Below, one piece after another: positions 11,099 through 18,931 of a DNA stretch of 64,000 nt (position 1 is the first letter of the stretch; the number at the start of each line of letters is the position of its first letter). The stretch is from Denitrovibrio sp. (GTDB lineage Bacteria > Chrysiogenota > Deferribacteres > Deferribacterales > Geovibrionaceae): NCBI GenBank assembly GCA_002869185.1, contig PKTN01000001.1:62001-126000 (forward strand), in the 5' to 3' direction. The position numbers and the translations under genes were made by a program. The notes under the pieces are model-generated. The model was not told the DNA's origin, searched no databases, and saw only the letters and a list, made by a program, of their open reading frames with translations.

Positions 11099-12781
11099 AT
11101 GTCAAAGAGAATAACAATTGACCCTATTACAAGAATAGAGGGTCACCTTCGTATAGATTTCGAAGTAGATAAAGGGAAAGTTTCAAAAGCTTGGTCATCT
11201 GCACAGATGTGGAGAGGCATTGAAAAGATACTTATCGGTAGAGACCCTAGAGACGCTTGGGTTTTTGCTCAGAGATTTTGTGGTGTCTGTACAACAGTAC
11301 ACGCCATAAGCTCCATTCGTTCACTTGAGGATGCTTATAACGTAGAAGTACCTCTGAACGCTCAGCTTGTTAGAAATATTATGATAGCGCAACACTCAGT
11401 TCAGGATCATATTGTACACTTTTATCACCTGTCAGCACTCGACTGGGTTGATATTGTTTCTGCTCTCTCTGCTGATCCTAAAAAGACAGCACAGCTAGCT
11501 CAGTCTTTATCCGACTGGCCTGGCAACTCTGTAACTGAATTTGCTGCTGTTAAAGAGAGACTGACTGCATTCGTTCAGACAGGTCGCTTAGGAATATTTG
11601 ACTCAGGATATTGGGGGCACCCAGCGATGAAACTTAGCCCGGAGGCTAACCTTATGGCTGCGGCTCACTACCTCAAGGCTCTTGATTACCAGAAGAAAGC
11701 AGCACAAGCGGTCGCTATCCTCGGTGGTAAAAACCCACACATTCAGAACCTTTGCATGGGTGGTGTTGCTACTGCTATCAATATGGATAACGAAGCGACA
11801 CTCAATATGGAGAGGATCGCTCTTATGCGTTCGCTCATGACAGAGACTAGGGACTTCGTTAAGAAGGTACTTTTTAACGACGTTATAGCTATTGCTAGCT
11901 TTTATAAAGAGTGGTTCAAGTATGGAAGAGGGGTAGATAACTACCTTGCTGTACCAGAATTCCCGCTCGATGCTAAAATGGAAAAATTCGACATGCGTGG
12001 TGGTATCATTCATGGTGGAAACCTGAATAACTTCAGGCGCATTGACAATCATAAAGACGCTGCTCTTATAGAAGGTATTACAGAATCAACTAAGCATGCT
12101 TGGTACGAGGATGGAAAACCGAAGAATCCTTTTGAGGGCGAGACAGAACCTGAATATACTGACTTTGACCCAGATGGAAAATACTCATGGTGCAAGGCTC
12201 CAAGGCTGGATGGTAGACCTATTCAGGTTGGACCTGTTGCTCAGATTCTCGCTTCATATGTTGCTGGTGACGAGCATGTTATCTCTATCGTTAACTCTGT
12301 TACAAGTAAGCTTGGCATAACAATAGATGATCTTCAGTCGACTATGGGACGTCACGTTACAAGAGCTATCCGCTCTGTCATTATGGCTGAAAAAGCACTC
12401 GTTTACCTTGATATGCTTATTGATAACATTGCAAAGGGTGACAAAGTTTATGCTAACCACCAAGAACTCCCTATGGGTGAATATCAGGGTGTTGGTTTCC
12501 ACGAAGCGCCTAGAGGTACACTCTCCCACTGGATGGTTGTTAATAATGGTAAACTTACAAACTATCAGGCTGTTGTACCATCAACATGGAACGCAAGTCC
12601 ACGGGACGAATCAGGGATAGCTGGACCTTACGAAGAGAGTATTCTGGGTAACCCAGTGGAAGATCTAGAGAAGCCGCTTGAGGTTATCAGAACCGTACAC
12701 TCTTTTGACCCATGTATAGCTTGTGCTGTCCACTCTATCGATCCAAAAGGTAAAGAGATCACCAAGGTTACGGTCAGATAA
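11099..12781 (+). CDS. hybC: [NiFe] hydrogenase large subunit
   Basis: RIEGHLRI and RFCGVCTTVH N-terminal motifs and C-terminal DPCIACAVH. Confidence 0.95.
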   Translation: MSKRITIDPITRIEGHLRIDFEVDKGKVSKAWSSAQMWRGIEKILIGRDPRDAWVFAQRFCGVCTTVHAISSIRSLEDAYNVEVPLNAQLVRNIMIAQHSVQDHIVHFYHLSALDWVDIVSALSADPKKTAQLAQSLSDWPGNSVTEFAAVKERLTAFVQTGRLGIFDSGYWGHPAMKLSPEANLMAAAHYLKALDYQKKAAQAVAILGGKNPHIQNLCMGGVATAINMDNEATLNMERIALMRSLMTETRDFVKKVLFNDVIAIASFYKEWFKYGRGVDNYLAVPEFPLDAKMEKFDMRGGIIHGGNLNNFRRIDNHKDAALIEGITESTKHAWYEDGKPKNPFEGETEPEYTDFDPDGKYSWCKAPRLDGRPIQVGPVAQILASYVAGDEHVISIVNSVTSKLGITIDDLQSTMGRHVTRAIRSVIMAEKALVYLDMLIDNIAKGDKVYANHQELPMGEYQGVGFHEAPRGTLSHWMVVNNGKLTNYQAVVPSTWNASPRDESGIAGPYEESILGNPVEDLEKPLEVIRTVHSFDPCIACAVHSIDPKGKEITKVTVR

Positions 12782-12782
12782 T

Positions 12783-13262
12783 ATGGAAGTTGTAGTTTTT
12801 GGAGCTGGAAATCTGCTTCTAAGTGACGAAGGTCTTGGTGTGCATCTTGTTAAGCAGATGAACGATAAATATGCCCTGACGGACGAAGTGGAGTTCTATG
12901 ACGGTGGAACAATGGGTATCCTTGCAACACATAAGCTTGAAGAGTCTAGTCATGTTATCATAGTGGATAGTCTTGAGGCTGAAGGTGAGGCTGGGGAACT
13001 TAGATTATATAAAAAAGAAGACATTATGCTGGATAAGATTCCTGCGAAGATGTCTCCTCATCAGATAGGTTTGCAAGAGGTTCTAACTATTAGCGAACTT
13101 CGTGGGAAAGCACCTGATACTATCACGTTTTATGGTGTGATACCTGAAAGTCTGGAGAGCTCAGTTGAACTTAGTAAGCCTGTTCAGGCACGTTTGGTAG
13201 AGATTGAGGATATGATCGTTGCTGAGCTGAAAGAGCTGGGAGTCGATCTAGTATATAACTAA
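12783..13262 (+). CDS. hybD: Hydrogenase maturation endopeptidase
   Basis: MEVVVFGAGNLLLSDEGLGVHLV, in-operon; ORF track start (12723) is too early and overlaps hybC. Confidence 0.9.
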   Translation: MEVVVFGAGNLLLSDEGLGVHLVKQMNDKYALTDEVEFYDGGTMGILATHKLEESSHVIIVDSLEAEGEAGELRLYKKEDIMLDKIPAKMSPHQIGLQEVLTISELRGKAPDTITFYGVIPESLESSVELSKPVQARLVEIEDMIVAELKELGVDLVYN

Positions 13263-13290
13263 TAAAGAATAATTATTCTGTAATGACAAT

Positions 13291-13322
13291 GCCCTGTTGC
13301 TTTCGCAATGGGGCTTTTTTTT
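13291..13322 (+). terminator. Intrinsic terminator
   Basis: GCCCTGTTGC-TTTC-GCAATGGGGC hairpin followed by T run, end of hydrogenase operon. Confidence 0.8.
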
Positions 13323-13373
13323 GGCTGTAATTTAACGTTACATCTAGCCTTAGAATATGACTGAATGATTATT

Positions 13374-13399
13374 AGAGTGCCGAGGGGGGGGATTTGAAC
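13374..13399. repeat. Distal direct repeat of the tRNA-Leu 3' end (att-like)
   Basis: AGAGTGCCGAGGGGGGGGATTTGAAC; same as 15566-15590 except for one extra G. Confidence 0.8.
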
Positions 13400-13552
13400 T
13401 GAAAAACGTATAGGAAACAGCGGGAAATAAAAGGAACAAAAGTGAATAACAACAGTCACTTTACTCTAAGTCTTATTTCCCGCAATTTCCCGCATATTCC
13501 CTTTAATTCCATCAATCTGTCAGATTTCTGTCAGAATGGATTTTGGCATATT

Positions 13553-13767
13553 TATCCTTCCAAGGAAGGATAAAATTTGATTAGGGAAAGTTATATTTTT
13601 AATGATTTCCCTTTATGAAGGGGAAAAGTGGTGTGTTAGCTATTTTTGTTTTTTTGCTCATCGTAACACTTATATTTTCCCCTTATAAAGGTAGAAATGC
13701 TTGCTTAATACCCTTGTGAAGGGTATTATAAATCATAAATAGGATATATTCCCTTTATGGAGGGTAT
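13553..13767. promoter_or_regulatory. Array of five operator-like dyads upstream of hipB
   Basis: TATCCTTCCAAGGAAGGATA (13553-13572), TTTCCCTTTATGAAGGGGAAA (13606-13626), TTCCCCTTATAAAGGTAGAA (about 13677-13696), AATACCCTTGTGAAGGGTATT (13707-13727), TATTCCCTTTATGGAGGGTAT (13747-13767). Confidence 0.75.
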
Positions 13768-13772
13768 TTGTA

Positions 13773-13982
13773 ATGGAACTTGCAGAGATTATAAGAGATG
13801 CTAGAAAGGCAGCAGGGCTTACGCAGAAAGAACTAGCAGATCACGCTGGTGTTGCGAAAAACCTAGTATACGATATTGAGAAAGGAAAGATGACTGTAAG
13901 GTATGAAAATGTTCTGAAAGTTTTGGATGTTCTGAACATCAGGATAGAATACATCTCTCCATTAGGTAATAGAAATGCGTAA
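13773..13982 (+). CDS. hipB: HipB-like XRE-family antitoxin
   Basis: Helix-turn-helix (GLTQKELADHAGVAKNLVYDIEKGK); first gene of a three-gene overlapping cluster. Confidence 0.85.
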   Translation: MELAEIIRDARKAAGLTQKELADHAGVAKNLVYDIEKGKMTVRYENVLKVLDVLNIRIEYISPLGNRNA

Positions 13983-14283
13983 AGCTCTAATTTGTCAGCA
14001 AGGAATACCTGCTGGATATCTTACTGAAACTGAGCGTGGATATGAGTTTCAGTATTTGGCTGATTATGTCGGTTCTGCAATATCTTTGACAATGCCCGTA
14101 ACTGCTGAACATTATATATTTGATGACTTCCCACCTTTCTTTGATGGGCTTCTGCCAGAAGGTTATCAGTTAGAGTCTTTACTAAGAAGGCTTAAGATTG
14201 ATCGCACGGATTCATTTTCTCAATTAATAGCTGTAGGGGCTGATCTTGTCGGCTCTGTTACCGTAGAAGAGGTGGCGGAATGA
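13975..14283 (+). CDS. hipS: HipS-like protein (stand-alone HipA N-terminal domain)
   Basis: FFDGLLPEGYQLESLLRRLKI...AVGADLVGSVTV is HipA N-terminal domain-like; overlaps hipB by 8 bp and the next gene by 4 bp. Confidence 0.82.
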   Translation: MRKALICQQGIPAGYLTETERGYEFQYLADYVGSAISLTMPVTAEHYIFDDFPPFFDGLLPEGYQLESLLRRLKIDRTDSFSQLIAVGADLVGSVTVEEVAE

Positions 14284-15206
14284 AATGTCCGATAACCTAT
14301 AAAGAAGCTGACAGCAAATACAGCCTTGAGGGTTTGAAAGCAATCAACCGTAACCTGAAGGAACTGCATGATTTGCCTTATACGAAAGGCGAGTTGCGTT
14401 TTGAAGCAGCAGCAAGGTCTGAGAAAATGTCTATTCAAGGTGTTCAGCCGAAATTGTCTGCTAAGCTGAATGTGAAAAATGGTATATTTGAGCTTTGTGA
14501 CAGAGGAGGGCAGTATATCTTAAAACCTCAGTCTGTTGATTATCCTGAACTGCCTGAAAACGAAGATTTGACTATGCGGCTGGCTAAAACTTTCGGGTTG
14601 GAAGTTCCACTTCATTTTATAATTTATGGGAAAGACGGCTCTTTGACTTATGTTATAAAAAGATTTGATCGTAAAGGAAAGAATAAGAAATTGTCTGTGG
14701 AAGATTTTGCTCAGTTATCAGGCGCGACGAGAGATACTAAATATCGTTCCAGCATGGAACAGGTTGCAAAGATAATAGAGAAGTACTGCACCTTCCCACA
14801 AATAGAAAAGGAAAAGCTTTTCAGGCTGACATTATTTTCTTTTATTACAGGCAATGAGGATATGCACCTTAAAAACTTTTCGCTGTTATACGAAGGAGGA
14901 AAAGTGCAGCTTTCCCCAGTATATGATCTTTTGAACACGACAATAGCCATTCCTAACCCCATAGAAGAGCTTGCATTGCCGCTGAGAGCTAAGAAAAATA
15001 AAATAACCAAGGCAGACATCATAGATTATTTTGCAGTTGAAAGACTTGGTTTAAATGACAAGGTAATTACTAAAGCCATTGATCAGCTACAATCTGCTTC
15101 ATCAGAGTGGGGAACTATAATTGAGGCAAGCTTTTTATCTGAGAGTATGCAGGATAAATACTTGAAACTACTTATTGAACGTCAGCAAAAATTATTTTCA
15201 ATATAA
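14280..15206 (+). CDS. hipT: HipT-like serine/threonine kinase toxin (HipA C-terminal domain)
   Basis: MSIQGVQPKLSAKL loop, YVIKRFDR, catalytic GNEDMHLKNFSLLY, and SPVYDLLNT motif. Confidence 0.85.
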   Translation: MKCPITYKEADSKYSLEGLKAINRNLKELHDLPYTKGELRFEAAARSEKMSIQGVQPKLSAKLNVKNGIFELCDRGGQYILKPQSVDYPELPENEDLTMRLAKTFGLEVPLHFIIYGKDGSLTYVIKRFDRKGKNKKLSVEDFAQLSGATRDTKYRSSMEQVAKIIEKYCTFPQIEKEKLFRLTLFSFITGNEDMHLKNFSLLYEGGKVQLSPVYDLLNTTIAIPNPIEELALPLRAKKNKITKADIIDYFAVERLGLNDKVITKAIDQLQSASSEWGTIIEASFLSESMQDKYLKLLIERQQKLFSI

Positions 15207-15424
15207 AAGTAGATTTTAACATCCTCTGCCAGTTTATGTCCCTTTTACTTCATATACTCCTTTAAATACTAAAGGAGGAGATCAATGTTAATCAGAATTT
15301 GTTTAGAACTTCCAATCCATATGAGTTATATGTGTCTCTCATATAATCTTACAAAATGGCTCAAAATTGAAATCGAAGTGTCCGGTATAGATGATTTCTT
15401 TTGTTGAGACTTAAGCAAATTATT

Positions 15425-15461
15425 AATCTGTCAGAATATAGTCAGAAGATTCTGACAGATT
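15425..15461. repeat. 13-bp perfect inverted repeat AATCTGTCAGAAT-N11-ATTCTGACAGATT
   Basis: Read directly; related CTGTCAGA repeats also at 13514-13537 near the other end of the islet. Confidence 0.8.
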
Positions 15462-15565
15462 GAATTTTAAGTTACTGTGATTAAAAGATTAATTTTAAGC
15501 CAAGTGGGGGAGTGAAAATTTTGTAAAATATGCTCTTGTAAGTGATTGATATTTAAGAAGTAAAA

Positions 15566-15590
15566 AGAGTGCCGAGGGGGGGATTTGAAC
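15566..15590. repeat. Proximal direct repeat within tRNA-Leu 3' end (att-like)
   Basis: AGAGTGCCGAGGGGGGGATTTGAAC, pairs with 13374-13399. Confidence 0.8.
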
Positions 15591-15654
15591 CCCCACGAGC
15601 TTATTGCTCACATGATTCTGAGTCATGCGTGTCTACCAATTCCACCACCACGGC
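15570..15654 (-). tRNA. tRNA-Leu (anticodon CAG)
   Basis: Minus-strand GCCGTGG...TGGTAGACACGCATGACTCAGAATCATG...GGGGGTTCAAATCCCCC...; anticodon stem CATGA/TCATG with loop CTCAGAA; long variable arm. Confidence 0.92.
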
Positions 15655-15731
15655 AATATCATTATGTAGTAAACGGGTTTATACCGTCTAAACCTAAATA
15701 TGTCAAGAAGGATGTTCTGACCCTAAAATAC

Positions 15732-16625
15732 TTAAAATTTTAGAGTTATTAGTTCAAAAAGCTCTCGCCAGTTGAATTTAATTTTATGAAAACCATCGAC
15801 CCTACATTTTGATAAATGAGCTTTTAAAAGTCTATTTTTCTTCTTATTAGCTAGTATGTTTATTATTTTATTTCTGATATCAGTAGGCATATCTTTACGC
15901 ATCAGTACAAATATGCCAGGTATGCTTTCAGTCTTGTGTATTACCTTTAGATTATCTTTTATAAAGTGTGGAATATTGCTATTATGATCCCACTCATAAG
16001 AGCATACGGCACCTGCATCAGCTTTTTTAATGTAAACTGAATTCGCAGTAGTCTCTTTATCATTTGTTAAAAAGTAGCCAACAGTGTCTTTTGGTAATTT
16101 TTGTTTAATATCAGTTAATTCAGCAGTTTTTAGACCAATATCTTTTATCTCTTTCATCGGAAGAAAATAGTACGGAGTAGATACTCTGTTTTTCAGTGCT
16201 AATACATTTCCACCAAGGTCTTTGATAGATTTGATAGCTGAATCTTTTCTCACGACTATATAAGAGTTGAGATAAAGAGAGTTTTTTTTGTCTATAAGCA
16301 ACACAGGCTCAAGCTGAGTTAATTTTGTATATAAAGAAGCAGAGTAAAGCTCTTCAATAACAATGTCTATTTTCTCTTCGTTAACGAGCTTGATAAACTT
16401 CGAATTATTAGCTTCTCTGTCACTAAAAACCTTATAAGAGGTATACACTTCTCCGCCAAGTTCAGACACAATGTAATCGCCAAGTTCTACTAGGTTTTTA
16501 AGTCCTTCATCGTTGTGCCCTACTGACCGTCCAAGTTTCAGAACATCAGCATTAGCGAAACAAGTTATAAGTGATACGAGAATTACAAAAATTAATTTTG
16601 TCACTCTTGGTCTCTTATTAGCCAT
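15732..16625 (-). CDS. PhnD-like periplasmic substrate-binding protein
   Basis: Signal peptide, LKLGRSVG...DIVIEELYSASLYTKL and ISIKDLGGNVLAL-type PhnD-family layout. Confidence 0.65.
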   Translation of the reverse strand: MANKRPRVTKLIFVILVSLITCFANADVLKLGRSVGHNDEGLKNLVELGDYIVSELGGEVYTSYKVFSDREANNSKFIKLVNEEKIDIVIEELYSASLYTKLTQLEPVLLIDKKNSLYLNSYIVVRKDSAIKSIKDLGGNVLALKNRVSTPYYFLPMKEIKDIGLKTAELTDIKQKLPKDTVGYFLTNDKETTANSVYIKKADAGAVCSYEWDHNSNIPHFIKDNLKVIHKTESIPGIFVLMRKDMPTDIRNKIINILANKKKNRLLKAHLSKCRVDGFHKIKFNWRELFELITLKF

Positions 16626-17034
16626 CCAGTCCTAATCTTTTATATTCTTTAAGAATACATTTATCTTCTATATAAGCAACGTCAGAAATGTTTGCCATTT
16701 GGGCAGATTCTTTCGACACAACAGTTTCTTGAAGCCAAACTAGCTTAGCGTTTTTTCCTATAGCTTCTCTGACTATTTCTGGTGCGAAGGCTGATTGTCT
16801 GAAGACATCAACGATATCAGGCTCAAAAGGGAGCTCGTCAACTGAGTCATAAGTTTTCTTGCCTAAAACTTCTTTTTCAATAGGTGTTACAGGAGTAACG
16901 TCGTAACCTTGTTCCATAAGAAACTTCATAATGTGGTTGCTTGCTCTCTCTGGTTTATTGGAAGCTCCGACCACAGCTATGGTCTTAGAGTCCTTAAATA
17001 GTTTTATTAATTGTTCATCTGATAAGTTTTGCAT
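16618..17034 (-). CDS. CoA-binding (YccU-type) protein
   Basis: KTIAVVGASNKPERASNHIMKFLMEQGYDVTPVTP; CoA-binding Rossmann domain; start taken at MQNLSDEQ. Confidence 0.85.
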   Translation of the reverse strand: MQNLSDEQLIKLFKDSKTIAVVGASNKPERASNHIMKFLMEQGYDVTPVTPIEKEVLGKKTYDSVDELPFEPDIVDVFRQSAFAPEIVREAIGKNAKLVWLQETVVSKESAQMANISDVAYIEDKCILKEYKRLGLDG

Positions 17035-17080
17035 TGAATTCCTCCTTAGAATGTTCATATATTATAGCAGGAGATTATAA

Positions 17081-17710
17081 ATGCTTCAAAGTATATATAC
17101 GGGTGCTGAGGCAATCAGTACATATAAAAACTCGTTAATAACCACTGCTCATAACGTTGCCAATATAAACACACCTTATTATAAAAGCAACAGTTTACAC
17201 CTTGTTGACCTAAAACAAGGTGGAGTAAATATCTCGTCTGTAAGGCAGAACGATCAGTTGTCATATACTATTGAATCAGGTAGAACCCTTGACTTTGTTA
17301 TCGCTGGCGAAGGTCAATTCAAGCTGGATGACAACGGAAGTGATTACTACACTAGAAGTGGTGTTTTTTATCAGGATGTTGCAGGCAATGTTGTTGATAG
17401 TGAAGGGCGTTTACTCCTAGAAGATGTTGTACAGCCAAATGAAAATATCTCAGAATTTGATATAGATAAAGATGGCACCTTTAGTATCAACGGTGATGTT
17501 CGTGGCAAGGTAGATATCTATGATAATTTTGGTAATAAGCAGCCAGATGATCTGATAGAGATTAAGACTGGAGAGCTTGAGGCATCTGATGTGGATATAG
17601 CACGTGAGATAGTTAATATGATGACCACAAGCAGTGCTATGACAGCTAACTACGCAAATATCAAAACAGCGGATGAGATGCTAGGGCTTATTGTTGATAT
17701 GGTGGCTTGA
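17081..17710 (+). CDS. Short FlgG/FlgF-family flagellar basal-body rod-like protein
   Basis: N-terminal LITTAHNVANINTPYYKS and C-terminal ELEASDVDIAREIVNMMTTSSAMTANYANIKTADEML motifs. Confidence 0.8.
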   Translation: MLQSIYTGAEAISTYKNSLITTAHNVANINTPYYKSNSLHLVDLKQGGVNISSVRQNDQLSYTIESGRTLDFVIAGEGQFKLDDNGSDYYTRSGVFYQDVAGNVVDSEGRLLLEDVVQPNENISEFDIDKDGTFSINGDVRGKVDIYDNFGNKQPDDLIEIKTGELEASDVDIAREIVNMMTTSSAMTANYANIKTADEMLGLIVDMVA

Positions 17711-18791
17711 TTGGTAGCATTATCTGAAATGTAGTCCCCTCGTCTTTCGATGTGGTAAATGAAATTTTTCCTTTCAAGTATTTTTCAGTGAGTAATCTCA
17801 TGCTATAAGTACCTATACCGTGACCTGTCCCTTTTGTAGAAAATGATCTTTTAAAGATCGAGCTACTTACTTCTTCGTTCATAAAGCTCTCATTATGCAC
17901 GTATATTCTGACATGATCGCCTAGGGATTCAAAACCAATATTTACGACTTGCTCTGAATCTGAAGCTTCGCAAGCGTTCTTTACAGTATTCACAAGGACT
18001 CTATTAAGTAAAGTTGGGTCTGAATAAAGAACACAATCGTTAGTTTCAGCGTCATTAATGATTTTAACCTCTGTGGTTAGGCTATGAGAGTTAAAGAAAT
18101 TGCAAACATTTGCTATTAGTTCATGTAGTTGAATTTTATCCATAGTGGTTGTTAATTCATCCTTTTCAGCCATAGATAAGATATATTGTGCATCTATCTC
18201 ATTACGCAGAGTTTGCAATGCAGAGTTCATTAGGTCGATTTTATCACTTAATTCTAGCAGGTTGTTTTGTTCATGATCGGTCTTAACATTATCTAAGATT
18301 AGTGTCATGATATTCACAACATTATTAACGTCGTGGAAGAATATTCTTTCAAGCATCTGTTTCCTAGATATAGCACTTTTATCTAAAAGACTATAGAAAG
18401 TATAAGCCTCACCTTGAATTTCGATAGGGCTGGCGTGTATACTTATGTCAAAAGCATTTCCTTCTAATGATGCTATGCGGCATGGATTTTCTGTTTTTTT
18501 TCCATTTTGACTAACTTTGATTGATTGGTTTCCGCCACAATATTTGCAAAAATTGGAATCACCGCATTCAGTATCAGGTAAGACAAAATTAACACAATTA
18601 AAAGCTTCTCCAGGTGAAATACCAAGCTCTGTCTTGAGATTGTGTTCTTTTGCAAATGTTCCAAAACTCGTATTATAGAATACAATCTTGCGGTTAGAAT
18701 CTAGAATAAGAATAAGTTCTTGAACAGAATCCAGAACCTCTCTAAGGTTCTCTTGTCCTTTGAAAATGGTGGATAAACTATCTTTTGACAT
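17688..18791 (-). CDS. PAS-type histidine kinase
   Basis: PAS-like N-terminus, FHDVNNVVNIMTLILDN H-box-like, NTVKNACEAS N box, GTGHGIGTYSMRLL G box. Confidence 0.82.
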   Translation of the reverse strand: MSKDSLSTIFKGQENLREVLDSVQELILILDSNRKIVFYNTSFGTFAKEHNLKTELGISPGEAFNCVNFVLPDTECGDSNFCKYCGGNQSIKVSQNGKKTENPCRIASLEGNAFDISIHASPIEIQGEAYTFYSLLDKSAISRKQMLERIFFHDVNNVVNIMTLILDNVKTDHEQNNLLELSDKIDLMNSALQTLRNEIDAQYILSMAEKDELTTTMDKIQLHELIANVCNFFNSHSLTTEVKIINDAETNDCVLYSDPTLLNRVLVNTVKNACEASDSEQVVNIGFESLGDHVRIYVHNESFMNEEVSSSIFKRSFSTKGTGHGIGTYSMRLLTEKYLKGKISFTTSKDEGTTFQIMLPIKPPYQQ

Positions 18792-18931
18792 TTTTTCCTC
18801 CAGATAATAAATAATATAAGATGATATAAATTTTAGACGATTATACACCAATAATCAATCTTATGTATATAAATTTAAAACGTATAGTTGAATAAACGGG
18901 TGGAAGCTGATAATATTCCATGCCATAATAT

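Noticed and set aside
12690-12740. Possible selenocysteine in the hydrogenase large subunit C-terminus
   Set aside because: The motif DPCIACAVH is encoded with TGT cysteine codons; no in-frame TGA.
13259-13459. Minus-strand ORF 13259..13459 inside the left end of the islet
   Set aside because: Composition is low complexity, it spans the tRNA-derived repeat and a terminator; no domain or RBS support.
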